64,000 bases of DNA from NCBI RefSeq assembly GCF_032854445.1, contig NC_088295.1:95351805-95415804 (forward strand), given 5' to 3'. A program made the translations under genes and the position numbers. This DNA is from Liolophura sinensis (lineage: Eukaryota; Mollusca; Polyplacophora; Chitonida; Chitonidae). The notes under the pieces were generated by a model that was given only the letters and a program-made list of their open reading frames with translations, made no database searches and was not told where the DNA came from. Shown here piece by piece: positions 9,952 to 22,330 of the stretch (position 1 is its first letter; every line of letters begins with the position of its first letter).

Positions 9952-12900
9952 AATGGTGTATGTCTCAGTGACATGCCACGACGCAGTGTACGACGTTATC
10001 AATGGTGTGTGTGTCAGTGACATGCCACGACGCAGTGTACCACGTTATCAATGGTTTGTGTGTCAGTGACATGCCACGACGCAGTATACCACGTTATCAA
10101 TGATGTGTGTCTCAGTGACATGCCACGACGTAGTGTTCCACATTATCAATGGTGTGTGTCTCGGTGACATGTCACGATGCAGTGTACCACGTTGTCCATG
10201 GTGTGTGTGTCAGTGACATGTCACGACGCAGTGTACCACGTTATCAATGGTGTGTGTGTCAGTGACATGTCACGATGCAGTGTACCACGTTGTCCATGGT
10301 GTCTGTGTCAGTGACATGCCACGATGCAGTGTACCACGTTGTACATGGTGTGTGTCTCAGTGACATGCCACGATGCAGTGTACGACACTATCAAATGATG
10401 TGTGTGTCAGTGATATGCCACAAGGCAGTGTAGCACGTTATCAATGGTGTGTGTGTCAGTGACATGTCACGACGCAGTGTACCACGTTATCAGTGCTTTG
10501 TGTGTCAGTGACATGCCACAACGTAGTGTACCACCTTATCAATGGTGTGTGTGCCAGTGACATGCCACGACGCAGTGTACCACGTTGTCCATGGTGGGTG
10601 TCTCAGTGACATGCCACGACGCAGTGTACCACGTTGTCCATGGTGTGTGTGTGTCAGTGACATGTCACGACGCAGTGTACCACGTTGTCCATGGTGTGTA
10701 TCTCAGTGACATGCTACGACGCAGTGTACCATGTTATCAATGGTGTGTGTGTCAGTGACATGCCACGACGCAGTGTACCACGTCATCAATGGTGTGTGTG
10801 TCAGTGACATGCCAGGGTGCAATGTACCACGTTATCAACGGTGTGTGTGTCAGTGACATGTCACGACGCAGTGTGAGACGTTATCAATGGTGTGTGTCTC
10901 AGTGACATGCCACGACGCAGTGTGCCACGTTATCAATGGTGTGTGTCTCAGTGACATGCCACGACGCAGTGTACCACGTTGTCCATGTTGTGTGTGTCAG
11001 TGACATGTCACGACGCAGTGTACCACGTTGTCCATGGTGTGTGTCTCAGTGACATGCCACGACGCAGTGTACCATGTTATCAATGGTGTGTGTCTCAATG
11101 ACATGCCACGACGCAGTGTACCACGTCATCAATGGTGTTTGTGTCAGTGACATGCCACGACGCAGTGTACCACGTTATCAATGGTGTGTGTCTCAGTGAC
11201 ATGCCACGATGCAGTGTACCACGTTGTCCATGGTGTGTGTGTCAGTGACATGTTACGACGCAATGAACAAAGATATCAATGGTGTGTGTGTCAGTGACAT
11301 TTCACGACGCTGTGTACCACGTTATCAATGGTGTATGTCTCAATGACATGCCACGACGCAGTGTAGCATGTTATCAATGGTGTTTGTGTCAGTGACATGC
11401 CACGACGCAGTGTACCACGTTATCAATGGTGTGTCTCAGTGACATGCCACGACGCAGTGTACGACGTTATCAATGGTTTGTGTGCCAGTGACATGCCACG
11501 ACGCAGTGTACCACGTTATCCATGGTGTGTGTTTCAGTGACATGCCACGACGCAGTGTACCACATTATCAATAGTGTTTGTGTCAGTGACATGCAACGAC
11601 GCAGTGTACGACGTTATCAACGGTGTGTGTGTCAGTGACATGCCACGACCCAGTGGAGCATGTTATCAATGGTGTGTGTGTCAGTGACATGCCACGACGC
11701 AGTGTACCACCTTATCAATGGTGTGTGTGTCAGTGACATGCCACGACGCAGTGTACCACCTTATCAATGGTGTGTGTGTCAGTGGCATGTCACGACGCAG
11801 TGTACCACGTTATCTATGGTGTGTGTGTCAGTGACATGTCAAGACACAGTGTACCACGTTGTCCATGGTGTGTGTGTCAGTGACATGCCACGACGCATTA
11901 TACCACCTTATCAATGGTGTGTGTGTCAGTGACATGCCACGACGCAGTGTACCACGTTATCAATGGTGTGTGTCTCAGTGACATGTCACGACGCATTGTT
12001 CCACGTTGTCCATGGTGGGTGTCTCAGTGACATGCCACGACCCAGTGTAGCATGTTATCAATTGTGTTTGTGTCAGTGACATGTCACGACGAAGTGTACC
12101 ACCTTATTAATGGTTTTGTCTCAGTGACATGCCAGGGCGCAATGTACCACGTTATCAATGGTTTGTGTGCCAGTGACATGCCACGACGCAGTGTACCACG
12201 TTATCCATGGTGTGTGTTTCAGTGACATGCCACGACGCAGTGTACCACATTATCAATAGTGTTTGTGTCAGTGACATGCAACGACGCAGTGTACGACGTT
12301 ATCAACGGTGTGTGTGTCAGTGACATGCCACGACCCAGTGGAGCATGTTATCAATGGTGTGTGTGTCAGTGACATGCCACGACGCAGTGTACCACCTTAT
12401 CAATGGTGTGTGTGTCAGTGACATGCCACGACGCAGTGTACCACCTTATCAATGGTGTGTGTGTCAGTGGCATGTCACGACGCAGTGTACCACGTTATCT
12501 ATGGTGTGTGTGTCAGTGACATGTCAAGACACAGTGTACCACGTTGTCCATGGTGTGTGTGTCAGTGACATGCCACGACGCAGTATACCACCTTATCAAT
12601 GGTGTGTGTGTCAGTGACATGCCACGACGCAGTGTACCACGTTATCAATGGTGTGTGTCTCAGTGACATGTCACGACGCATTGTTCCACGTTGTCCATGG
12701 TGGGTGTCTCAGTGACATGCCACGACCCAGTGTAGCATGTTATCAATTGTGTTTGTGTCAGTGACATGTCACGACGAAGTGTACCACCTTATTAATGGTT
12801 TTGTCTCAGTGACATGCCAGGGCGCAATGTACCACGTTATCAATGGTTTGTGTGCCAGTGACATGCCACGACGCAGTGTACCACGTTGTCCATGGTGTGT

Positions 12901-13700
12901 GTGTCAGTGACATGTTACGACGCAGTGTACCACGTTGTCCATGGTGTGTGTGTCAGTGACATGCCACGACCCATTGTAGTATGTTGTCCATGGTGTGTGT
13001 GTCAGTGACATGCCAAGACGCAGTGTACCACCTTATCAATGGTGTGTGTGTCAGTGACATGCCACGACGCAGTGTACCACGTTGTCAATGGTGTGTGCGT
13101 CAGTGACATGTCACGACGCAATGAACAAAGATATCAATGGTGTGTGTGCCAGTGACATTTCACGATGCAGTGTACCACGTTATCAATTGTGCGTGTCTCA
13201 GTGACATGCCACGACGCAGTGTACCACGTTGTCCATGGTGTGTGTCTCAGTGACATGCCACGACGCAGTGTACCACGTTGTCCATGGTGTGTGTCTCAGT
13301 GACACGCCACGACGCAGTGTACACGTTGTCCATGGTGTGTGTCTCAGTGACATGCCACGACGCAGTGTACCACGTTGTCCATGGTGTGTGTCTCAGTGAC
13401 ATGCCACGACGCAGTGTACCACGTTGTCAATGGTGTGTGCGTCAGTGACATGTCACGACGCAATGAACAAAGATATCAATGGTGTGTGTGCCAGTGACAT
13501 GCCACGACGCAGTGTACCACGTTATCAGTGTGTGTACGCGGCGTACCACCTTTTCAATCGTGTGTTTCTCCGTGGCGTACCAAGACGCTGTGTTCCACCT
13601 TATCAAAGGTGTTTGTCTCCGTGGCGTACTAAGACGCGGCGCACCGTCTTTTCAATCGTGTGTTTCTCCGTAGCGTACCACGACGCAGTGCATTACCTTA
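9952..13700. repeat. Large minisatellite, 49-bp unit, ~77 copies
   Basis: Largest continuous array. The monomer contains ATCAATGGTGTGTGTGTCAG, TGACATGCCACGACGCAGTG and TACCACGTT. It contains a 685-bp higher-order duplication (11476-12160 and 12161-12845, 14 monomers each, nearly identical). The last ~200 bp (13500-13700) hold strongly diverged units, as expected at an ageing array edge. Repeated 90-codon frames here are artefacts. Confidence 0.95.
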
Positions 13701-13704
13701 TTAT

Positions 13705-14045
13705 CTTTTCGACTGTACAGGCCGTATCTTGCCGCTTAGAAAGTTTGGTAGGTCCAAGTCCCAGCAAATTCGGGAATATAGGCCGTAACTCGCTGCCTGG
13801 GTAGATAAGTAATCTAAGTCTCGCAACGTGGCTAAACTTGACGACTTGTCGATGTCATCTTAAAATCTACCCCGACTGCATAGGGCAAAGAATAAAAGCT
13901 GTAACATGGTCACGACAATAATGACGGTCAATTAAACGATGTAGTAAGACGTTTGGATTACTCAACTAATGAAGCGGAGATTTACGGTCTGTACTGACAG
14001 TCGAGCAAACATGTGGAGCAATATCCGCACACCTGCTTTGTCACG
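13705..14045. other. Unique stretch right of the 49-bp array
   Basis: No repeat, gene or RNA recognised. Confidence 0.45.
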
Positions 14046-14205
14046 ATCAGGTGTTTAGGGCGGAAACTGAACAATGACCGCTCTCCTCATTTATCAAGAG
14101 CAGGTGTTAAGGGAGGAAACTGAACAATGACCGCTCTCCTGATCTACCATGATCAGGTGTTTAGGGAGGAAACTGAGCAATGACCACTCTCCTGACATCA
14201 CTATT
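14046..14205. repeat. Short tandem triplication, 53-bp unit
   Basis: Three copies starting near 14048, 14101 and 14154, each with CAGGTGTTTAGGGAGGAAAC and TGAACAATGACCGCTCTCCT. Divergence between copies suggests an old, unexpanded repeat. Confidence 0.85.
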
Positions 14206-16953
14206 AGACGTTTAACGAGGAAACTGAAGGGGATTCTCGGGGTGGAGATCCAACATTTGTATGAAGTGTATGTGAATGATGACATCAGACAGGTCATGCA
14301 AGTCAATCCAAAGTTTCCCTTCGGAAAAAAACGAAGTCATAAAACGTGAACTTTAATTATCAACATTTGGCTGCTTCAGTATCACTAAACAAATCTGCAT
14401 GACTAAGGATAGAGTGAGGAGTTTTTACAGAATGGTTGCAAATAAGAAACTTGCACTGCAACTGCAACTTGTGCAAACGTTGGACAAAAGGAATCGTAGG
14501 TTTTGGGGCCGCTTTTACCAGCATTTGTTGTAATTCATCAACATGAAATAAACATCCGGGCATTAGCCATGAAGCCATAAAAGATCGATTTAATGATTTA
14601 CAAGGTGAGATACCTAACGTGAAAAAGGATTTTATACCTTCATAGACTTTATATTTACCACAAAAGTTCGATGAATTCTCTCCCATACTCCCTCCCACTC
14701 CTTCACCCCAGCTTCCCAATGTGAGAAATTATCTTAGTCACTTTAGAGAAAGGCTAAAAGACAGCAAATTAGGCTTGGGAGATAAAATTCTCTTAAACAT
14801 TGTCTACGTGTCAAAATAATTTGAACAATTCATAGATCACCGATTTTCAGCTAAACGACGGTAAACGACACAAACACGTCATGCCATTTCCTGTAGCAAC
14901 TATGCAAAATGATAAAAAAGCCATCAAGAAAAGCAGGTTAAAAGCCTATGGGCAGTTGAAAATTCACCTTGTCCTCCATTCGGTAATTTGTCTTGGTTCT
15001 TAGAATAAACTTTGATCAGGCAATAGAGTAACAATAAACAAGCAGTGTAATAAGGAGGGGCTCTATCCAGAAACTCCTTATTGGTCATTAATCAAAGAGC
15101 GATTTGAATGAACCAGTCAGAAAGAATGAACATTTATCAAGTGACCTTTGGCTTGTGCGTCATTAACATTGGTAACCCTTGCGCAATTTTAGAGGTTTAA
15201 ATCATGAGGGAGAGAAAATAACCGGGTTTGGCTATGGCTGATCGATATAACCCAGTGACCGAGTGTTATGTGTGAGGCGAGCGGCAAGATAAAGCCTGAC
15301 CAAGATTAGTAGTCAGAGAGACAGCAAGGAAGGCATACTTCATCCAGCGTCTAACAGATTGCTTCATTTCATCTGCTATAGCTATAGTGGTGAATAGAAT
15401 CCCTCACAGTTTGAGAAGCTGCCCGCAAGTCAGAAAAGAAACCGAAAAAGTAAAACATGAAAAAAAATAAATATATAAATAAATAAATAGATAAATAAAT
15501 AAACAATCCTCTTCTTTCTAAAGCGCCAGGTTTCACGCTTAATCCGTCTGTAAAGTAACTTATTACCACGTCAATGAAAAAGAAATAAACTAATGACTTT
15601 GTTGTTCAGTCTTTTGCATAACTCCACAAACACCATGAACAAGTGGAAACCCCAGTATATTTCTTATTTTTCGGGCTAAACATGTGGCAGTTTAGAGAAT
15701 GTTCATATTATGTTCATCAATTGCTTGAGTAGGCAGAAAAACAAAATATAAACGACCTTGTTCATTTTCAAAACGGAATGACATGAACGGATTGTTGAAT
15801 TACTGTTCTTATATAGCATGCCTAATGGTGGTAACGGTTTAACCTCGGTGACGATGACATTGTCAGAGCAGCATTCTGCACCGCTCCAGCCATGGGAAAC
15901 AACGAAGCTGGTACAAATGGAAGACACACACACCAAGCAATCTTCTATGAAGATAGATCGCATCATGGCTCAACTCAAGATGGAGCATTTGATTTGTGGG
16001 ACGATACATTTTAACCATTTGGGGTCCATATTTGTGTTGTGGTTGAGTGCAATCAGGCTTCATCTTTGAACAAACGAGTTGTAGTTAGGGAGATTCTATA
16101 TCAGTGTTAATGCGATACTATATTTATTCATGAGGACAGCCTGTGTCACCACTATCAGTTTTCGACTAAGTTGGCTAAACACTAAACGACTTTTGAGTTA
16201 TAAACAGCGTTTAACCAGCGTGCCAGTGAATGCGGCCAGCTCATCGGATTGCAGACTCGGGTGAATCATAACCGTTCACATGTCCAGTTCGCATTAATCA
16301 GTGTTAACATCGTGCAGATTCTGCTCAAAGTGCAGACAGGGAATTTTTCTGCAGATTAATATCAATTAGCGAGCATTGTCGAGCGGACATAGCCCAACAT
16401 CCATACTGACACAGGCCTACAGCTTCCTACACGCAAACAGAGGACCATCTGGTGTCGCTCACATTCCAATGTTCACTGATGAAATATGGAAATGCAAAGT
16501 TGCCCGGTATTTTCCGTTTGAAGGATTCTGAGCACCCCGTGGGGACAGCGGTGGAAGTGGGATGAATGGGGCAGACACCCACAGTCCGGACTGTCTGTCA
16601 GGGGAATCCCGTGGGAAGCACGTGAATCCTGGTAAAACCCCTGTTAACACCCCTTGTTTCACGAGCCTAATGGACAACCAGTGATCACGTGGTGAAAAGT
16701 TATTACCATTTTGAACTCCAGAAAAATCACCTATTCTATATACAAGAAAATCTATGATTACATAGCCTTCTACGTACCAATATATTTTTCACGCAAAACC
16801 TACAAACTGCGGTTACTTTGCCCACATCACAATTTACTCAATGATCACAGAAATGGAAAACAAAACACCTTATCTGCACTCTGTTGGATCATTCGTATTT
16901 GCCTGTAAAAAAACTTCTAGGGTTCTATAGGACGCAGTCAGTAGGTTATCATG
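14206..16953. other. Longest unique block; weak unrecognised open frames
   Basis: About 2.7 kb free of tandem repeats apart from an AAATA-type microsatellite at 15465-15515. Minus-strand frames of 119 codons (14360-14719) and 87 codons (15703-15966) and a plus-strand frame of 83 codons (15818-16069) have no family resemblance. Because the EF-hand gene runs leftward into this block, its next exon may lie here, but I cannot identify a phase-1 acceptor followed by an EF-hand continuation. Segments at 15060-15190 (TGACCTTTGGC, GGTCATTAATCAAAG) and 16270-16380 (CGCATTAATCAG, GATTAATATCAATTAG) look like transcription-factor-site clusters; this is inference only. Confidence 0.4.
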
Positions 16954-16959
16954 ACTCAC

Positions 16960-17164
16960 CTTCCACAGTGAGCCGACCGTCCCAGTCCGTGTCACCCACG
17001 ATCGACAAGGTTCCAGCGGTTGCTTCTGCTTGCTTCCGGTCCATGGCAGCCACCAGCATCATGGCCGTCAGGTCATTTTTCGTTAACTTCCCGTCACCGT
17101 CTCCGTCAAATGTTTTATATATTACGTACGTATCCAATTTCCAGTTTGTGTTTTCCATAAGGCT
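16960..17164 (-). CDS. EF-hand protein, coding exon 2 of a partial gene
   Basis: Minus-strand exon. A pyrimidine-poor but canonical acceptor (ATGCTTTCAG) ends just upstream and a strong donor GTGAGT follows. It encodes 68 residues plus one base (phase 0 in, phase 1 out). It holds an EF-hand loop DGDGDGKLTKND (Asp at loop positions 1, 3, 5; Gly at 6; Asp at 12) after a helix ending VIYKTF, then LTAMM and an AMDRKQAEATAGTLSIV linker helix. A second loop, DTDWDGRLTVE, has its twelfth residue split by the intron; its codon begins with G, compatible with Glu or Asp. Two calcium-binding EF-hands are therefore predicted. Phase matches the exon at 18027-18167. The gene is partial: later exons are not found. 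Confidence 0.75.
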
Positions 17165-17345
17165 CTGAAAGCATGATGATTTGGCACAAATTTCCACTGA
17201 TTAATAGCCCACTCCAAATGAAATTTCACCGTTCTACATTTCCGTTTAAATCAAGTTTTCTGTTTTCTTACATAACACATTGCTTTTATCTCTCTGCGTA
17301 TGTAGCTTGCTATCTTTAGTACGTTAAAATTGCTTAAGTGACTTG
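17165..17345. other. Intron portion between EF-hand exons, unique part
   Basis: Part of the 862-bp intron (17165-18026) joining the two predicted EF-hand exons; about 42 percent of this intron is the 17-bp array described separately. Confidence 0.5.
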
Positions 17346-17706
17346 TGTTACCTGCCATATTATACAGCCTGTCATATTATACAACCCGCCATGTTATACA
17401 GCCTGCCATGCTATACAGCCTGCCATATTATACAGCCTGCCATATTATACAGCCTGCCATGTCATACATCCTGCCATGTTTTACAGCTTGCCATATTATA
17501 CAACCCAAATTATACAGCCTGCCATGTCACACATCCTGCCATGTTATACAGGCTGCCATATTGTACAACCCGCTATATTATACAGCCTGCCATGTTATAC
17601 AGCCTGCTATGTTATACAGCCTGCCATGTTATACAGCCTGCCATGTTATACAGCCTGCCATGTCATACATCCTGCCATGTTATACACCTTCCATATTGTA
17701 CAACCC
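17346..17706. repeat. Intronic minisatellite, 17-bp unit
   Basis: About 21 copies of CCTGCCATGTTATACAG with ATATTATACAG and ATGTCATACAT variants. The 17-bp period steps through all frames, so three overlapping 124-138 codon frames are open at once: a clear artefact. It lies inside the predicted intron of the EF-hand gene. Confidence 0.92.
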
Positions 17707-18026
17707 AAATAGGATGTTGTCAACTGATTTACAGCTTTAGTTCCCGCCAACGTAATTAGCTTTGAGTTTATGTGATATCTGTCATGGGTTCAACTGATGT
17801 TCAACTGGATTCACTTTAATTTGTTTTTGGGCCAAGTAATATTTACGGAGGAACAATATTTGACTAACATATAGTTCATAGTTTTTATGATTAGAGCTAT
17901 CAGTTTCATAACAATAAGTTGTCGCAAGATAAATCTAGTAGTAAACGCTATATGTGACAATGGGTTGAATGATGTGTATGTGTTAAGAAACGTAGGGGGT
18001 AGGGGGTGTTGAAGTGTTGCCGTTAC

Positions 18027-18167
18027 CTTTTTGGCCTGAGTTAGCTGTCGGTCGAGCAGACCATTGTCCTGGTGCAGACTTCTGACGACGAACACACAGC
18101 TGGTTGTGGCAAGAAACGCCAATCCACAGGACAGAAGGACGCGGTAAATATTCTCTCCCTTCACCAT
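18027..18167 (-). CDS. EF-hand protein, N-terminal exon with signal-anchor
   Basis: Minus-strand exon of exactly 47 codons, starting MVKGENIYRV and ending at donor AAAAAG|GTAACG (phase 0). Residues 9-28 (RVLLSCGLAFLATTSCVFVV) are hydrophobic, flanked by basic K3/R9 and R29: a signal peptide or type II signal-anchor. A polar helix follows (LHQDNGLLDRQLTQAKK) and would join in phase 0 to the EF-hand exon at 16960-17164. The joined product suggests a secreted or membrane-anchored calcium-binding protein. I do not recognise the subfamily. The start is chosen because the first ATG precedes the basic-hydrophobic N-terminus. The 33-bp minisatellite begins only ~17 bp upstream of this ATG, so the 5'UTR or promoter is repeat-derived or lies beyond the array. 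Confidence 0.6.
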
Positions 18168-18183
18168 AGTCACGTACAGCCAA

Positions 18184-19210
18184 AGGTCAGTCAGTTGCAA
18201 TACATAAACATTGCTCTGGTCAGTCAGCTACAACACATAAACATCGCTCTGATCAGTCAGCTACAACACATAAACATCGCTCTGGTCAGTCAGCTACAAC
18301 ACATAAACATCGCTCTGGTCAGTCAGCTACAACACATAAACATCCTTCTGGTCAGTAAGATACAACACATAAACATCGCTCTGATCAGTCAGCTACAACA
18401 CATAAACATCGCTCTGGTCAGTCAGCTACAGCACATAAACCTCGTTCTGATCAGTCAGCTACAACACATAAACATCGCTCTGGTCAGTCAGTTACAACAC
18501 ATAAACCTCGCTCTGATCAGTCAGCTACAACACATAAACATCGCTCTGATCAGTCAGCCTCAACACATAAACATCGCTCTGATCAGTCAGCTACAACACA
18601 TAAACATCGCTCTGGTCAGTCAGCTACAACACATAAACCTCGCTGTGGTCAGTCAGTTACAACACATAAACATCGCTCTGATCAGTCAGCTACAACACAT
18701 AAACCTCGCTCTGATCAGTCAGCTACAACACATAAACCTCGCTCTGATCAGTCATCTACAACACAGAAACCTCGCTCTGGTCAGTCAGCTACAACACATA
18801 AACCTCGCTGTGGTCAGTCAGCCTCAACACATAAATATCGCTCTGATCAGTCAGCTACAACACAGAAAGATCGCTCTGATCAGTCACCTACAACACATAA
18901 ACCTCGCTCTGATCAGTCATCTACAACACATAAACCTCGCTCTGATCAGTCAGCTACAACACATAAACATCGCTCTGGTCAGTCAGCCTCAACACATAAA
19001 TATCGCTGTGATCAGTCAGCTACAACACAGAAACCTCGCTCTGATCAGTCACCTACAACACATAAACCTCGCTCTGATCAGTCACCTACAACACATAAAC
19101 ATCGCTCTGGTCAGTCAGCTACAACAAATAAACATGGCTCATGTCAGTCAGCCTCAACACATAAACATCGCTGTGATCAGTCAGCTACAACACATAAACC
19201 TCGCTCTGGT
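18184..19210. repeat. Minisatellite, 33-bp unit, ~31 copies
   Basis: Monomer CTACAACACATAAACATCGC + TCTGATCAGTCAG. With an 11-codon period the plus strand stays open for 394 codons (18072-19256) as an SQLQHINIALI-type repeat. The frame begins antisense to the EF-hand exon and has no signal or domain, so it is not called as a gene. Variants (GATCAG/GGTCAG; AACATCGC/AACCTCGC) are interspersed. Confidence 0.93.
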
Positions 19211-19239
19211 CAGTCAGCTGCCAAGACCTTATGTTTGGA

Positions 19240-22200
19240 CGGGATATGGGTGGTGATATCTGATGTGTGGATGGGGTATATAGGTGATGATGTCTTCTGT
19301 GTAAATGGGGATATGGGTGATGATGTCAGAAGTGTGTATGGAATACATAGGTGATGATGTTTGATGTGTAAATAGGAAAATGGGTGATATGGGTGATAAA
19401 ACCTTATGTGTGCATGGGGGATATAGGTGGTAATGTCTGATGTGTGGATGGGGATATAAGTGGTGACGTCTGATGTGAGAATGAAGGATATGGGTGGTGA
19501 TATCAGATACATGAATGGTGGATATGGCCTATGATGGTCAGATGTGTGGATGGAGGATATGTGTGTTGATGTCTGATGTGTAAACTGGGAATATGGTTGA
19601 TGATGTCTGATGTGTGGATGAAGATATGGCTGGTGATATCTGAAGCGTGGATGGGGGATATGGGTGATGATGTTTGATGTGTGGATGAGGATATGGCTGG
19701 TGATATCTTAAGCGTGGATGGGGGATATGGGTGATGATGTTTGATGTGTAGGTGGGGATATGGGTGATGATGTCTGATGTGTGAATGGGCATATGATGAC
19801 GCGGTAAATATTCTCTCCCTTCACCATAGTCACGTACAGCCAGAGGTCAGCCAGCTACAACACATAAACATCGCTCTGGTCAGTCAGCAGCCACACAAGA
19901 CCTGATGTTTGGATGGGGATATGGGTGATGATGGCTGATGTGTGGATGGGGATATGGGTGGTGATATCTGATGCGTGGATGGGGTTACGGGTGATGATGT
20001 CTGCAGTGTAGATGGGGATATGGGTGATGATGGCTGATGTGTGGATGGGGATATGGGTGGTGATATCTGATGCGTGGATGGGGATATGGGTGATGATGTC
20101 TGCTGTGTACATGGAGATATGGGTGATGGTGCCTGATGTGATGACTGGGGGTATGGGTGATGATGTCAGAAGTGTGGATTGAATATATGGGTGGTGATAT
20201 CTGCTGTGTAGATGGGGATATGGATGATGATGTCTGATGTGTGGATGGAGGATATGGTGGTGATGTCTGATGTGTGGATGGGGATATGGCTCATAAAATC
20301 TCATGTGTGCATGGGGGATATAGGTGATTATGTCTGATGTGTGAATGAAGGATATGGGTGGTGATATCAGATGCATGGATGGGGGTATGGGTGATGATGT
20401 CTGATGTGTGGATGGAGAATATGTGTGTTGATGTCAGATGTGTGGATTGAGGTTATGTGTGTTGATGTCTGATGTGTGGATGGGTGTATGGGTGATGATG
20501 TCAGATGTGTGGATGGCGGTTATGTGTGTTGATGTCTGATGTGTGGATGGGTGTATGGGTGATGATGTCAGATGTGTGGATTGAGGTTATGTGTGTTGAT
20601 GTCAGATGTGTGGATGGGTGTATGGGTGATGATGTCAGATGTGTGGATGGAGGTTATGTGTGTTGATGTCTAATGTGTGGATGGAGGTTATGTGTGTTGA
20701 TGTCTGATGTGTGGATGGGTGTATGGGTGATGATGTCAGATGTGTGGATTGAGGTTATGTGTGTTGATGTCAGATGTGTGGATGGGTGTATGGGTGATGA
20801 TGTCAGATGTGTGGATGGAGGTTATGTGTGTTGATGTCTAATGTGTGGATGGAGGTTATGTGTGTTGATGTCTAATGTGTGGATGGAGGTTATGTGTGTT
20901 GATGTCTGATGTGTGGATGGGTGTATGGGTGATGATGTCAGATGTGTGGATGGCGGTTATGTGTGTTGATGTCTGATGTGTGGATGGGTGTATGGGTGAT
21001 GATGTCAGATGTGTGGATTGAGGTTATGTGTGTTGATGTCTAATGTGTGGATGGGTGTATGGGTGATGATGTCAGATGTGTGGATTGAGGTTATGTGTGT
21101 TGATGTCTAATGTGTGGATGGAGGATATGTGAGTTGATGTCTGATGTGTGGATGGAGGATATGTGTGATGATGTCAGATGTGTGGATGGCGGTTATGTGT
21201 GTTGATGTCTGATGTGTGGATGGGTGTATGGGTGATGATGTCAGATGTGTGGATGGAGGTTATGTGTGTTGATGTCTGATGTGTGGATGGGTGTATGGGT
21301 GATGATGTCAGATGTGTGGATTGAGGTTATGTGTGTTGATGTCTAATGTGTGGATGGAGGATATGTGAGTTGATGTCTGATGTGTGGATGGAGGATATGT
21401 GTGATGATGTCAGATGTGTGGATTGAGGTTATGTGTGTTGATGTCTGATGTGTGGATGGGTGTATGGGTGATGATGTCAGATGTGTGGATGGAGGATATG
21501 TGTGTTGATGTCTGATGTGTGGATAGAGGATATGTGTGTTGATGTCAGATGTGTTAATGGGGGATATGTGTGTTGATGTCTGATGTGTGGATGGAGGATA
21601 TGTGAGTTGATGTCAGATGTGTGGATGGAGGTTATGTGTGAACTTGGGATATCGGCGATGATGTCTGACGTGTGGATGGGGGATATGGCTGATGTCAGAT
21701 GTGTGGACTGGGCATATCTGTGATGTTCTCTGATGTGTGAACTGGGGATATGGGTCATGCTGTTTGATGTGTAAACTGGGGATATGGGCGATGATATCTG
21801 AAGTTTGAATGGAGGATATGAGTGATGATGTTTGATGTGTGGATGGGAGATATGGTTGTTGTCAGATGTGTGGACTGCGGATAGGGTGATAATGTTTCGT
21901 GTTTGGATGGAGGGTATGTCTGATGTGTGGATGGGGGATATGGTTGATGTCAGATGTGTGGATGGAGGATATGGATGATGTCTGATGTGTGAACTAGGGA
22001 TATGGGTGATGATGTCTGATGTGTGAACTGGGGATATGGGTGATGTTGTCTGATGACGGGGGATATGGTTGATGTCAGATGTGTGGACTGTGGATATGGG
22101 TGATGATGTTTCATGTTTAGATGGAGGATATAGGTGGTGATTTTTGAAGTTTGGATGGATATGGGTGGTGATGTCTGATTTGGATTGGGGTTATGGTTGA

Positions 22201-22330
22201 TGTCAGATGTGTTGATTGGGGATAAAAGTGATGATGTTTGATGCGTGGATGTGGTTTACGTGGGATGATATCTGATGTGTGGATCGGGGATATGGGTGGT
22301 GATGTCTGATTTGTGGATTGGGCGGAGATG
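19240..22330. repeat. Minisatellite, 33-34-bp unit, ~90 copies
   Basis: Monomer built on GATGTCTGATGTGTGGATGG + GGATATGGGTGAT. Between about 20400 and 21480 it is organised as 67-bp dimers of a 33-bp (GGTGTATGGGTGAT) and a 34-bp (AGGTTATGTGTGTT) type. Minus-strand His/Pro/Ile/Thr-rich frames are artefacts. It is interrupted at 19797-19905 by a copied segment of the neighbouring EF-hand exon and 33-bp array. Confidence 0.93.
19797..19905 (-). pseudogene. Duplicated fragment of EF-hand exon 1 embedded in the array
   Basis: 19797-19850 repeats 18139-18192 almost base for base (GACGCGGTAAATATTCTCTC ... CACGTACAGCC), i.e. the first ~10 codons of the EF-hand exon and its 5' flank. About one and a half 33-bp units and the junction into the 34-bp array follow. 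It is cut off after the valine codon and lacks the hydrophobic segment and donor, so it is not functional as coding sequence. Confidence 0.8.

Noticed and set aside
9952-13700. CRISPR-like array of ~50-bp direct repeats
   Set aside because: There are no spacers: the units are directly contiguous and diverged, and the sequence is eukaryotic. No cas genes.
14360-14719. 119-codon minus-strand frame as the next EF-hand exon
   Set aside because: It has no phase-1 acceptor and no EF-hand or helix pattern that continues the second loop.
19210-21758. His/Pro/Ile-rich minus-strand proteins of 80-173 codons
   Set aside because: Repeat readings of the 33-34-bp array, broken at every unit-length change.
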